From Neobacillus niacini (GTDB lineage Bacteria > Bacillota > Bacilli > Bacillales > Cytobacillaceae): DNA of 64,000 bases. Below the pieces are notes generated by a model that was given only the letters and a program-made list of their open reading frames with translations, did not search any database and was not told the origin of the DNA. The stretch covers positions 108,300 through 172,299 of the forward strand of contig NZ_BAWM01000083.1 of assembly GCF_000759675.1 (NCBI RefSeq). Direction: 5' to 3'. Below, piece after piece: positions 1 through 9,272 of this stretch (the stretch's first letter is position 1; every line of letters begins with the position of its first letter). A program made the position numbers and the translations under genes.

Positions 1-2202
1 ACACAGGAGAATTTCGATCAAATCGCTAACGGTACACTGCCTGCGGGCTGGAAACTTGTACAGGGAGTTGCCAAGGTCGTAGACGGCAAGCTAGTATTAT
101 CGTCTCCATCTTCTGGTGCTCCTGCCAGAGTAGTGATTCCTTTAGGAAACCAAACAGGGAATTACGTTTTTGAAGCCGATATGACGTTTCAAAGTGCAGT
201 GGAAGACACTCGATGGGCTTCATTGATGTATCGTATACAGCCAAATTCTTATCCTTATTATCAATTCGCGATTCGCAGAGGCACTACGTCGTTGAACGGG
301 CTGGAGTTCGCCATCCGGAATGAAAATAATCAATGGGTCGTACCGGAAACGAATTTCTATCCGGAAAATATGGTTTTCAATAAGTCATATCACATAAAAG
401 TCATTGCAAGCGGCAATCGAGTGCAGCAATTTATCGATGGTCAGCTTGTGGTTGATACGGATCAGGCGGGGACATGGGCAAGTGGAGATGTTGGCTTTCA
501 AGCGAGCGGTACCACCGTTCAATTCGATAATGTAAAGGTCAATGCCTATTCAAATGCACTTCCTCCTTTAGGGAAGACGAACGCATTTCTTCCCCAAGAA
601 GCGAAAACAAATATCGTGAATCCGCCTACGATTATTTCGGATACAGTTGCGCAAGAAGGTGCATCTTCAGTGCTCCTTCAGGCAAAGAGGAACGAGCAGG
701 GACAATGGACTGTTGACGGGGCACCTATTGAAAAAGCCCTGGAAAACATTAAGGGCAAATTCATTCCGGTTATTCAAGTAGAAGAACATGCGGATATAGA
801 AGTTCTTGCGAATATCATGAAGGTAACACAGACACAGGATTTTCAGATTTTATCCAGTAATCCAGCTATCGTAAAAGAAATGCGCGGTTTTATTAAAACG
901 GCACGCGGTGCCCTTCTTTACAACAAAGCATCCTTCAATAAGAATGATATAGCGGCGTTCGCAAGGGACATTCATAAAAGCGATGCGATGGTAGCGGTAA
1001 TTCCACAAAAAAATCTTAGCCCTGATGCAGTCCACTATCTGCATAGCCGTGCCATTTCGGTTTGGGGAAGCGGTGCTGAAGATGTGCAAGCCGCTCATAC
1101 AATCATTCATCTTGGAGTGGATGGCATTGTAACGGATAACCCTTTAGCTTCCATTGAAGCTTTGGGGCATTATCCAGAGAATACACTTGTGCAGCGCCCG
1201 GTCGTTGCCGCACATCGCGGTGTTCCTTCCATTGCACCTGAAAATACAATGGCTTCCTATCGAAAGGCTTATGAATTGGGAGCTGATATGATCGAGACAG
1301 ACGTACAGAGGACAAAAGATGGCAAGCTAGTCATTATGCACGATTCTAAAGTGGATCGGACAACGAACGGAACTGGATATGTAAAGGACTTAACGCTTGA
1401 ACAGATTCGTGGACTAGATGCCGGTATCAAGTTTAGTCCGGAATTCGCAGGTGAAAAGGTGCCAACATTTGCAGAGTATTTAAATGAGTTTAATGGGAAA
1501 GATGTAGTGCTTCTTGTCGAGTTGAAGGCGGATGGCATCGAGAAGCAAGTGATGCAGGAAATTGAGCAAGCTGGAATGATTGATAACGTCGTAATTCAAA
1601 GCTTTAATGCCAATCATATCAGAAACACTCGCAGTCTCAACCAGGAAGTTGGCACCGGTTATCTTTATTCGTCAGGCTCACCTTCCACGACCGACAGCAG
1701 GCTCAAAAAAGCCCTGCAGATGATGCAGTACGGCGCAAGCATGAACGCGACACTTAATGCAGACTATGGCAGTCTGAATCCGGAATTTATCCAATACATG
1801 CGCCAGCGTGGATTCTTAAATATGCATTGGACGTTTAGAAATGAGAATCCGTTTGGAGAAGCCTTGCAGGCAGGCGTAGTAGGACCGATCACGGACTATA
1901 CCCAGTGGCTGACGGATGCACCGATTCGCCTAGAAATTCCGAACAAAAAAGTCAACTTGAATGTCGGAAAATCAGCGATGATTCAGGTGAAATCCAAAGT
2001 GAACTATCGAGAATCTAAAACGGAAAATATTCAGACGACGCTCTTTGTGAACAGTGGAGAAACTAAGGTTAAAATTGAAGGTAATACCATCCAAGCTATT
2101 GAGCCAGGAACGGTAAATGTGTTTGCGATGCATACATTCCAAATGCTTGGGAAGGAATGGCATTTAGTAGCAGAGCCTATTGAAGTAACTGTTACAGAAT
2201 GA
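1..2202 (+). CDS. Glycerophosphodiester phosphodiesterase family protein, 5' partial
   Basis: The reading frame is open to the left window edge, so the true start lies outside; an internal GTG at 133 is not needed as a start. Domains in order: a concanavalin/LamG-like beta-sandwich (about residues 1-185 of the visible part), a degenerate GDPD-like half barrel (about 210-390, ending in a DGIVTDNP motif), a canonical GDPD barrel beginning VVAAHRG (His at base 1213) with following ETD and MHD motifs, and a C-terminal beta domain of Ig-like look. GDPDs hydrolyse glycerophosphodiesters to glycerol-3-phosphate and an alcohol. The LamG-like and Ig-like parts suggest an exported or wall-attached protein, but the signal peptide is outside the window. 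A hairpin terminator follows about 160 bases after the stop. Family call is firm; substrate is unknown. Confidence 0.9.
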   Translation, partial: TQENFDQIANGTLPAGWKLVQGVAKVVDGKLVLSSPSSGAPARVVIPLGNQTGNYVFEADMTFQSAVEDTRWASLMYRIQPNSYPYYQFAIRRGTTSLNGLEFAIRNENNQWVVPETNFYPENMVFNKSYHIKVIASGNRVQQFIDGQLVVDTDQAGTWASGDVGFQASGTTVQFDNVKVNAYSNALPPLGKTNAFLPQEAKTNIVNPPTIISDTVAQEGASSVLLQAKRNEQGQWTVDGAPIEKALENIKGKFIPVIQVEEHADIEVLANIMKVTQTQDFQILSSNPAIVKEMRGFIKTARGALLYNKASFNKNDIAAFARDIHKSDAMVAVIPQKNLSPDAVHYLHSRAISVWGSGAEDVQAAHTIIHLGVDGIVTDNPLASIEALGHYPENTLVQRPVVAAHRGVPSIAPENTMASYRKAYELGADMIETDVQRTKDGKLVIMHDSKVDRTTNGTGYVKDLTLEQIRGLDAGIKFSPEFAGEKVPTFAEYLNEFNGKDVVLLVELKADGIEKQVMQEIEQAGMIDNVVIQSFNANHIRNTRSLNQEVGTGYLYSSGSPSTTDSRLKKALQMMQYGASMNATLNADYGSLNPEFIQYMRQRGFLNMHWTFRNENPFGEALQAGVVGPITDYTQWLTDAPIRLEIPNKKVNLNVGKSAMIQVKSKVNYRESKTENIQTTLFVNSGETKVKIEGNTIQAIEPGTVNVFAMHTFQMLGKEWHLVAEPIEVTVTE

Positions 2203-2605
2203 GAATTTAGATAAATGCGCCTCTTTAAATGAACAATCAAAAATTAGAAACATAATATGTTTTGCAATGGTTCTATAATAAACAATCAACTAGATAACAC
2301 AACAATTCACAAATCAAGAAAAGGAACCTGGATAACCAAGAGCCTAATTTGAGAATAACATCGAGATGCAGGGACCAAGTAGGGTCTCTGCTTTTTTTAG
2401 AAGGAACTATCGCTACACCCAAAGTAACTCTATACAGCTAATCATCCATATATTCTTTTTTATCATTATTATTGAAAAATTCAAAATACATTGACAAAGG
2501 AGGAACGTTAGCAGGTTTGATTTGGCAATGAGATAAATTAGTGCAATAATAAACTTTGTCTTTAATATTGTAAAAATTTATTACCCGGTTGCAGGAGGAA
2601 TTTGT
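2203..2605. other. Intergenic region
   Basis: 403 bases without a convincing gene. It holds the terminator at 2366-2398 and an AT-rich leader before the DUF1904 gene. A TTGACA at 2511 could be a -35 element but no good -10 box is seen at the right spacing. Confidence 0.5.
2366..2398 (+). terminator. Rho-independent terminator
   Basis: GCAGGGACC, a five-base loop and GGGTCTCTGC form a stem with one G-U pair, followed by seven T. It probably ends the glycerophosphodiesterase transcript, although it lies about 160 bases past that stop. Confidence 0.7.
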
Positions 2606-2941
2606 ATGCCACATTTACTCATTAGAGGAGTTTCAGTTGATCAAGTAAAAACTATTAGTACTACACTAGTACAAGAATTGGCGGATTTATGTGCATGTGG
2701 AACAGACAATTTCACCTTAGAAATTGTCAATTCAACCTATGTACATGATGGCAATGAGGTGCCTGGATACCCATTAATTGAAGTAAAATGGTTCGAACGC
2801 GGTCAGGAAATTCAAGATCAATTTGCCAACATTGTAACAAAACATATTCAAGCACTCGGAATTTCAGAGGTAGAAGTCGCTTTCAGTACATTCCTTGAGT
2901 CCGCTTATTATCTGAACGGAAAGAGTTTTGCCTCTTCGTGA
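2606..2941 (+). CDS. DUF1904 domain-containing protein
   Basis: A 111-residue protein starting MPHLLIRGVS, typical in length and sequence for the DUF1904 family of Bacillales and Clostridia. The ATG follows a good ribosome binding site (AGGAGG) at 8 bases. There is no signal peptide or membrane segment, so it is probably cytosolic. The small alpha/beta pattern with an early Pro recalls tautomerase (4-oxalocrotonate or MIF-like) folds, but the first Met is not followed directly by the catalytic Pro motif of a proven enzyme set, and no function is known. It is monocistronic, closed by the terminator at 2989-3030. Confidence is good for the family, none for the role. Confidence 0.85.
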   Translation: MPHLLIRGVSVDQVKTISTTLVQELADLCACGTDNFTLEIVNSTYVHDGNEVPGYPLIEVKWFERGQEIQDQFANIVTKHIQALGISEVEVAFSTFLESAYYLNGKSFASS

Positions 2942-2988
2942 CGCTAAAGTTTTATCACAAAAATATATTAACTGTCTGTATTATTATT

Positions 2989-3030
2989 TACTGCAAAAAA
3001 AGGCAGGGGCTCCCTGCCTTTTTTGCAGTA
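2989..3030 (+). terminator. Rho-independent terminator, long stem
   Basis: TACTGCAAAAAAAGGCAGGG pairs with CCCTGCCTTTTTTGCAGTA across a GCT loop, a nearly perfect 19-bp stem. It closes the DUF1904 gene and, being symmetric with A and T tracts, may act in both directions. Confidence 0.85.
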
Positions 3031-3197
3031 AATTTGCATTTAGGATAGCTGCGGCATCCTTTAAATACACGGAAAATAAAATCAATCGTATAGAACAGTT
3101 TTTATGTTATCAGTAAAGGACTGACTGTTTCACGGTTAGTCCTTATTTTTTTGACCAGTCTGATTGAAAATATAAATGTCAACGTCTGTTAAATTAT

Positions 3198-4082
3198 TCA
3201 ATTGTCTTTCCAATCAAAATTTTCGATAAAATGTACAAATGCCTTAACTACATTCCATTCTAGAGATTCCTTATGATAATACATCCACGTTCTTCGTAAT
3301 ATAGGATTTCCTTCTTGATCAAGTAGGTGGATTTTTTGTAAGTCTTCTATACCGGTTAGTACCCTGCTGGACAAGATGCCATATCCTAAACCATTTATAA
3401 CCATTTCCTTACAAGGGTCTACTTGATCGACTTCTATACTTATAAAGGGAGCTTGGGCATAATTTTCAGCCCACCAATGATCAATGACTGATTTTAATAA
3501 GTAATCCCCTTTATATTCGATTCTCGGAAGACGAGGGAGATCCTTCATATCAATCTCATCCTTTGAAGCAATACAGATGGTTTCCTCAAACAATTGATGT
3601 TTCGATAATCCCCGCCAGCCATAATCTCCACGAACAAAGCTGATATGAACGTCCTTATTGTGTATAAGTTGAGTTACGTCTCTGCTCCATCCCGTAGTTA
3701 CTTTGAATTCCACATGTGGATATTGCATTTTAAATAATTTTAAAACATAGGGAAGTTCATAATTGGCAAAAAAATTGGATACCCCCAATTTCAACGTACC
3801 TACCACTTGGTCACTTTCGTTATTACTCATATTTTGGACATTTTCTTTAATCTTTTCATAATGAGCAAGAGCCTCCTCAGCACAATGAACAAGATATTCA
3901 CCTTGTGGGGTAAAATGAACTCCTCTGCTTTCTCGGGTTACGATTTTTACACCCAGTTCTTCTTGCATATGCTTTAATCGAGTCGTTAGTGCGGGTTGAG
4001 TTAGAAATAATAGGCGAGCTGTTTTTGTTAGATTTTTTTGTTGATAAAGTACCTTCAGTATTTCCCAATCACGGTAATCCAT
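3198..4082 (-). CDS. LysR-family transcriptional regulator
   Basis: About 294 residues. It has an N-terminal winged helix-turn-helix (residues 1-60, with the pattern LTKTARLLFLTQPALTTRLK) and a LysR substrate-binding domain (about 90-290). I chose the ATG at 4082 (MDYRDWEIL), the usual LysR N terminus, over the in-frame ATG at 4094; GGGTGA lies just before it. The gene is divergent from odhA at 4253, with a 158-base AT-rich space, the standard layout for a LysR protein that controls its neighbour. It is therefore a candidate regulator of this odhAB operon responding to a metabolite. The inducer cannot be read from the sequence. Confidence 0.9.
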   Translation of the reverse strand: MDYRDWEILKVLYQQKNLTKTARLLFLTQPALTTRLKHMQEELGVKIVTRESRGVHFTPQGEYLVHCAEEALAHYEKIKENVQNMSNNESDQVVGTLKLGVSNFFANYELPYVLKLFKMQYPHVEFKVTTGWSRDVTQLIHNKDVHISFVRGDYGWRGLSKHQLFEETICIASKDEIDMKDLPRLPRIEYKGDYLLKSVIDHWWAENYAQAPFISIEVDQVDPCKEMVINGLGYGILSSRVLTGIEDLQKIHLLDQEGNPILRRTWMYYHKESLEWNVVKAFVHFIENFDWKDN

Positions 4083-4252
4083 AGTTTCACCCATTTATCT
4101 GTTATAAATATTTTTTATAGTTAAATATAATTTTTTAGCATTTTATTTATTTCAATTATTACATTATCCTTATCCTATAGCAATTGATAAATACCTTACT
4201 AAATAATCCGAAACATAACATATAAAGTAACACAACAATGGGGGAATAGGGA

Positions 4253-7135
4253 ATGGGAGTACAAAAAAACGAACATAATCCATGGCGGAAATTTAATGGT
4301 CCAAACCTTGGCTATGTAATCGAACAATATGAGCGGTACACGAACGGTGAAGACACCATTGATCCAAAATTAAAAGAGCTTTTTATTAAATGGGGCTCAC
4401 CTTTGTCTTTTGAGTCAAATCATACCGAAGCAACCCATAATAATGAATCTGTCAATCCTAATAATTTTATAAATATACAGAAAATACTTAAAGTGGTAAA
4501 ACTGCTAGAAGAAATTCGATTAAACGGTCATTTAGCGGCAAACATGAACCCATTAGAGGAGAATCTCCAAAATCAAGAGTTGTTTAATCCAGAAAAATAT
4601 GGGGTTAGTGAACAAGAGTTGAAAACGATTCCAACCAAACTAGTTTGGGAGGAGGCACCGGCAGGCATTCAAACCGCATGGGATGCTATCAACCATTTAA
4701 AGCGTATTTATACCTCCACACTAGCCTATGAATTTAACCATGTTCAACATATCGATGAACGAGTATGGTTAACTCAAATGGTGGAGACAGGTTCTTTGCA
4801 TCGCTCCTTATCTAAAGAAGAACAAAAGAATTTGTTACAGAGTCTGACAGAGGTTGAAGGATTTGAACAATTTTTGCATAAAACCTTTGTCGGTCAAAAG
4901 AGATTTTCTATTGAAGGCGTTGACATGATTGTACCCATGCTGAATGAAGCCGTGCACGAAGGTGTAGGGGATGGAGCACGTAATGTCGTGATTGGAATGG
5001 CGCATCGCGGCCGCCTAAGTGTCCTTGCACATGTATTAAACAAACCATACAGCAAGATGTTCTCTGAATTTCAGCACTCGTCTGCCAAACAACAAGGTCC
5101 GTCAGAAGATTTAGTCGACATTAGTGAGGGCTGGACCGGAGATGTGAAATACCATTTAGGTCGTAATCGATTCATGGAAGGCCCCGGGAACGTTCGCACA
5201 CGTATTACCTTAGCCAATAATCCGAGTCATCTTGAATTTGTCGATCCGGTAGTCGAAGGTTTTGCAAGAGCTGCCCAAGAAGAACGAAATTATGCCGGTT
5301 ACCCTAAGCAAGATGTTAAGAGGGCATTTGCGATTTTGGTCCATGGCGATGCAGCCTTTCCAGGCCAGGGAATTGTAGCAGAGACCTTGAATTTAAGCGG
5401 GTTAAAAGGATATCGAACAGGTGGAACCATCCATATCATTGCCAACAACATGGTCGGTTTTACGACAGATAGCCACGATTCTCGTTCGACGAGATATTCG
5501 AGTGACTTAGCAAAAGGATTTGAGATTCCGATTGTACATGTAAATGCGGACGATCCAGAAGCTTGTCTGGCTGCAGTTCGTCTGGCCTATCAATACCGTA
5601 CTCGGTTCCAAAAGGACTTTTTGATTGATTTAGTTGGGTACCGGCGATTTGGCCACAATGAAATGGATGATGCAGCGGTCACCCAGCCACAGGTTTACAA
5701 AAAAATCGCAAACCATCCAACGGTAAGAGCGGTGTATTCCAAACAGTTGCAAAATAAAGGCATTCTCAAACAAGAAGAAGTTGAGCACATTAATCGCTGC
5801 GTGTACGAAATGTTGCAAGCAGAGTTTGACAAAGTGTCCGAGAAGAAGCAGAGTGAACCCCTTGCAGAAGTAGAGGTTCCGAGGGTGATCGCAAAAGGAA
5901 TTCCACCGGTGGAAACAAGTGTACCCCTTGATACCCTTCGTGAATTAAACCAAGATTTGCTGAAATGGCCGGATGGTTTTCATGTTTATCCAAAATTAAA
6001 GCGGATTCTGGAGCGCCGTGATAAGGCACTAGAAGAGAACGGGAAAGTAGATTGGGCGGTAGCAGAAGTGCTAGCATTTGCGTCGATGTTAAAAGATGGT
6101 ACGCCGATTCGTCTAACCGGCCAAGATTCTGAGCGTGGAACGTTTGCGCAGCGGCACATTGTGCTTCACGACTCGGAAACAAACGATACCTATTCACCAC
6201 TGCACCAGCTTCCACAAGCGCGAGCTTCGTTTGCGGTTCATAATAGTCCGCTGTCGGAAGCAGCTGTTGTAGGTTTTGAATATGGATATAATGTATTTGC
6301 TCCTGAAACACTTGTCATGTGGGAAGCACAATATGGCGACTTTGCCAACACAGCACAACCCCTCTATGATCAATTTGTTTCATCCGCAAGAGCAAAATGG
6401 GGGCAAAAATCAGGGCTTATCCTCCTGTTGCCTCACGGGTATGAAGGCCAAGGTCCGGAGCATTCCAGCGCCCGTCCGGAACGCTTTTTACAGTTAGCAG
6501 CTGAAAACAACTGGACAGTTGCCAACCTGACAAGTGCAGCCCAATATTTTCATATTTTACGCCGTCAAGCCTCCATACTAGGCACAGAGTTTGTTCGGCC
6601 ATTGGTGATTATGACGCCAAAGAGTCTGCTTCGCCACCCGTTGGTCGCTTCTCCTGGTACTTCGCTAAGCGAAGGCCATTTCCAAACAGTTGTGGAACAG
6701 CCTGAGCTAGGAAAAGAGACGGATATGGTAAGGCGTTTAGTGTTAACAACTGGCAAGATGGCCATCGATCTGGCTGTAGAAATCGACTCAATGAAAGAAA
6801 AGCGAAACTTAGAAGAGATACACATCGTTCGAATCGAACAATTGTATCCATTTCCTCAGGAAAAAGTAGAAGCGATCTTGAAGCGTTATCCTAATTTGAG
6901 GGAAATCGTATGGGTACAGGAAGAACCGAAGAATATGGGAGCTTGGCATTTTATTGCCCCAACTCTTTTTGAACTTGCTGCAGGCAGCCTGACTGTCACT
7001 TATATTGGGCGTCAGTACCGTTCAAGCACGGCAGGCGGGGACCCATTAGTTCATAAGAAGGAACAAGAACGTATTATCGAACATGCCTTGAATTCTAATA
7101 GTATAGTAGTTAATCAGAAACAAGAAAACAGATAA
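4253..7135 (+). CDS. odhA: 2-oxoglutarate dehydrogenase E1 component
   Basis: A 960-residue thiamine-diphosphate-dependent E1 that decarboxylates 2-oxoglutarate and passes the succinyl group to E2 in the TCA cycle. The short N-terminal segment (NPWRKFNGPNLGYVIEQYE) matches the Bacillus form rather than the proteobacterial one. Clear motifs: GMAHRGRLSVLAH, HGDAAFPGQGIVAETLNLS with NN downstream (ThDP and Mg binding), RRFGHNEMDD, and a C-terminal transketolase-like part with GYEGQGPEHSSARPERFLQ. It is close to the usual length for Bacillus OdhA (about 940). The ATG follows GGGGGAAT. odhB follows after 68 bases. The lipoamide dehydrogenase E3 is not in the window, as is normal for Bacillus, where E3 is shared. 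Confidence 0.97.
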   Translation: MGVQKNEHNPWRKFNGPNLGYVIEQYERYTNGEDTIDPKLKELFIKWGSPLSFESNHTEATHNNESVNPNNFINIQKILKVVKLLEEIRLNGHLAANMNPLEENLQNQELFNPEKYGVSEQELKTIPTKLVWEEAPAGIQTAWDAINHLKRIYTSTLAYEFNHVQHIDERVWLTQMVETGSLHRSLSKEEQKNLLQSLTEVEGFEQFLHKTFVGQKRFSIEGVDMIVPMLNEAVHEGVGDGARNVVIGMAHRGRLSVLAHVLNKPYSKMFSEFQHSSAKQQGPSEDLVDISEGWTGDVKYHLGRNRFMEGPGNVRTRITLANNPSHLEFVDPVVEGFARAAQEERNYAGYPKQDVKRAFAILVHGDAAFPGQGIVAETLNLSGLKGYRTGGTIHIIANNMVGFTTDSHDSRSTRYSSDLAKGFEIPIVHVNADDPEACLAAVRLAYQYRTRFQKDFLIDLVGYRRFGHNEMDDAAVTQPQVYKKIANHPTVRAVYSKQLQNKGILKQEEVEHINRCVYEMLQAEFDKVSEKKQSEPLAEVEVPRVIAKGIPPVETSVPLDTLRELNQDLLKWPDGFHVYPKLKRILERRDKALEENGKVDWAVAEVLAFASMLKDGTPIRLTGQDSERGTFAQRHIVLHDSETNDTYSPLHQLPQARASFAVHNSPLSEAAVVGFEYGYNVFAPETLVMWEAQYGDFANTAQPLYDQFVSSARAKWGQKSGLILLLPHGYEGQGPEHSSARPERFLQLAAENNWTVANLTSAAQYFHILRRQASILGTEFVRPLVIMTPKSLLRHPLVASPGTSLSEGHFQTVVEQPELGKETDMVRRLVLTTGKMAIDLAVEIDSMKEKRNLEEIHIVRIEQLYPFPQEKVEAILKRYPNLREIVWVQEEPKNMGAWHFIAPTLFELAAGSLTVTYIGRQYRSSTAGGDPLVHKKEQERIIEHALNSNSIVVNQKQENR

Positions 7136-7203
7136 TCATTAGCGAAAAACTAAGATAATAATTTAAAAGAAGATTTAGCCTAATACCTAGGGGGATACAT
7201 CAC

Positions 7204-8463
7204 ATGATAGAAATTAAAGTACCAGAACTGGCAGAATCCATTACAGAAGGAACCATTTCACAATGGCTCATTAATATAGGTGATAAAGTGACCAAGGGAG
7301 ATAGTGTTGTTGAGCTGGAAACTGACAAAGTGAATATCGAATTAAATACCGAATACTCAGGTATAGTTTCAAAATTATTAAAAGAGACGGGCGATATCGT
7401 CGAAGTAGGCGATGTAATTGCGATTATCGAAGAGAATACAGCTGAAGAAGCCACTCCAGGCACTCCAGCTGTTCCAGCTGCAGCTCCGGAAAGACCGGCA
7501 GTAGAAACTTTAAATCAACCAAGCAACCAACCTGAGCCAGAACTTTCGAAAGCCGCACGTCCAATTGCTTCACCAGCGGCAAGAAAATTGGCAAGAGAAC
7601 TGGGAATCGATTTACACCAAGTAAACAGCCGTGATCCACTTGGCAGAATTAGACCAGAGGATGTAAAAGCATATACACATACACCTGCGGTTAAAGAAGA
7701 ACCAAAGTTGGAAAAGACCAGCCCAAAACCTGCCGTACAACAAATAGATGAAGAGTTTGACAAACCAGTAGAACGTGTGAAAATGTCCCGTCGGCGTCAA
7801 ACCATCGCTAAACGCTTAGTAGAAGTCCAGCATACAGCGGCGATGTTAACTACATTTAACGAAGTGGATATGTCCGCTGTTATGGATTTACGCACTAAGC
7901 GGAAAGATGCCTTTTTCGAAAAACATGGTGTTCGTCTTGGGTTCATGTCCTTCTTTACAAAAGCCGTGGTTTCAGCTTTAAAACAATTCCCGCTTTTAAA
8001 TGCCGAAATTCAAGGCGATGAATTGATTCTCAAGAAGTTTTATGATATCGGAATTGCTGTAGCAGCACCAGAGGGGTTGGTCGTACCAGTTGTACGCAAT
8101 GCGAACCAGAAAAACTTTGCCGAAATCGAACAAGAAATCGGTAATCTCGGTAAAAAAGCTCGTGATAATGCCCTTACTTTAAATGATTTGCAAGGTGGAA
8201 CATTTACGATTACAAACGGCGGTGTTTTCGGTTCATTAATGTCAACGCCAATCTTGAATAGCCCGCAAGTGGGGATTCTCGGTATGCATAAAATCCAAAT
8301 AAGACCAGTAGCGATTGATCGTGAACGAATGGAAAATCGCCCGATGATGTATATTGCCCTTTCTTACGACCATCGAATTGTGGACGGAAAAGAGGCAGTC
8401 AGCTTCCTGGCCACAGTAAAAGAATTGTTGGAAGATCCACACTCTTTATTATTAGAAGGGTAA
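7204..8463 (+). CDS. odhB: Dihydrolipoyllysine-residue succinyltransferase (E2)
   Basis: 419 residues. The N-terminal lipoyl domain (1-75) carries the lipoylated Lys in ELETDKVNIE. An Ala/Pro-rich linker follows, then the peripheral subunit-binding domain (about 117-155, PAARKLARELGID) and the catalytic acyltransferase domain with the active-site pattern SYDHRIVDGKEAV near the C terminus. It transfers succinyl groups from E1 to CoA. The ATG has a GGGGGAT ribosome binding site. Co-transcribed with odhA; a strong terminator follows at 8533. Length and motifs are normal. Confidence 0.97.
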   Translation: MIEIKVPELAESITEGTISQWLINIGDKVTKGDSVVELETDKVNIELNTEYSGIVSKLLKETGDIVEVGDVIAIIEENTAEEATPGTPAVPAAAPERPAVETLNQPSNQPEPELSKAARPIASPAARKLARELGIDLHQVNSRDPLGRIRPEDVKAYTHTPAVKEEPKLEKTSPKPAVQQIDEEFDKPVERVKMSRRRQTIAKRLVEVQHTAAMLTTFNEVDMSAVMDLRTKRKDAFFEKHGVRLGFMSFFTKAVVSALKQFPLLNAEIQGDELILKKFYDIGIAVAAPEGLVVPVVRNANQKNFAEIEQEIGNLGKKARDNALTLNDLQGGTFTITNGGVFGSLMSTPILNSPQVGILGMHKIQIRPVAIDRERMENRPMMYIALSYDHRIVDGKEAVSFLATVKELLEDPHSLLLEG

Positions 8464-8532
8464 ATGCATAATAGAGTAGGTTCAATTTATAACTATTTTT
8501 TTAAGAACAAGATAGAATATTTTAAAGATAAT

Positions 8533-8577
8533 AACACCCACAAATGTTGATATATCAATGTTTGTGGGTGTTTTTTT
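8533..8577 (+). terminator. Rho-independent terminator of odhAB
   Basis: AACACCCACAAA pairs with TTTGTGGGTGTT, a 12-bp perfect outer stem with a further TTGATATATCAA inner pairing, followed by seven T. Confidence 0.9.
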
Positions 8578-8647
8578 GGGGGGGGAGTTGAAAAAGGTAG
8601 GGTTTGAATTCATTTTCACACAAAGTTTTCCGTAGCTTAACAGGGAA

Positions 8648-9043
8648 ATGATAGGATTAAAGGATGTCGAGGATACCGCATTAATTAAATATGTTTCTGA
8701 ATCCATTCAGAGACAGGAAATTCATAGATTATATGGATCTTTTTGTCAGCAAGAAGGGATGTTTATTGAAAAGGAAGATATCGAACAAGATGAAGATGAT
8801 ACATATTTAGATCCTAAATGGGGAGAGCTTACCCAAGTGATTCCTATTAGTTCTACGCTTAGTGGGCAAGAAAAAACAAGTTCTTTATCGAGACATAGAG
8901 AAAAATCCAGAAATAGATAATCGATTAGAGAATCATCCACTAGAAGTGAAAGAAATTTATAGAGTTTCAACACAATCGTTTCCTGGAGGCAGAGAATATT
9001 CCAAGTGGCTTTGAACTTGACCTTACGGGAGGTGAAGAGTGAT
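8648..9043 (+). pseudogene. Decayed copy of DnaD-like replication protein gene
   Basis: The first 70 codons (LKDVEDTALIKYVSESIQ, then EDIEQDEDDTYLD) match residues about 108-165 of the intact DnaD-like protein encoded at 11439-12374. The frame then shifts around 8870, where GGGCAAGAAAAAACAAGTTC replaces the equivalent coding run. The tail near 8965-9043 (CACAATCGTTTCC, then GGTGAAGAGTGATGAG) matches the last codons of the intact gene and its junction to the helicase gene. The N-terminal third and the DnaD domain core are missing. It is therefore a truncated, internally deleted and frameshifted relic of a second replication module. Seen directly by comparing the two stretches. Confidence 0.8.
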
Positions 9044-9133
9044 GAGTTTTGAGGAAAAAAATCAAATTTGTAGTCGTAAAGCTATGCTTGCGTTTTAACT
9101 GGAGGTTTACGGTTTGATCAATTGGAGAACTTT

Positions 9134-9180
9134 AAATAAGGAGAGGGGACTATGCTTATTAGAGTCAACCCTCCTTATTT
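9134..9180 (+). terminator. Hairpin, probable terminator
   Basis: AAATAAGGAGAGGG pairs with CCCTCCTTATTT with one bulge across a 20-base loop. It lies between the decayed replication gene and the convergent membrane-protein gene. The T tract is short, so activity is uncertain. Confidence 0.45.
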
Positions 9181-9272
9181 AGGTTGTGCTGTGACCTGGA
9201 AAAAGGTTATAAAATAACGCAAATTGTTCAATCCATTGCGACAGTTAGATGGTGAATATCCCTCTCAATTTA

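Noticed and set aside
5790..6311. 173-codon minus-strand open frame inside odhA
   Set aside because: It is antisense to a conserved enzyme gene, has no ribosome binding site and its composition mirrors odhA codons.
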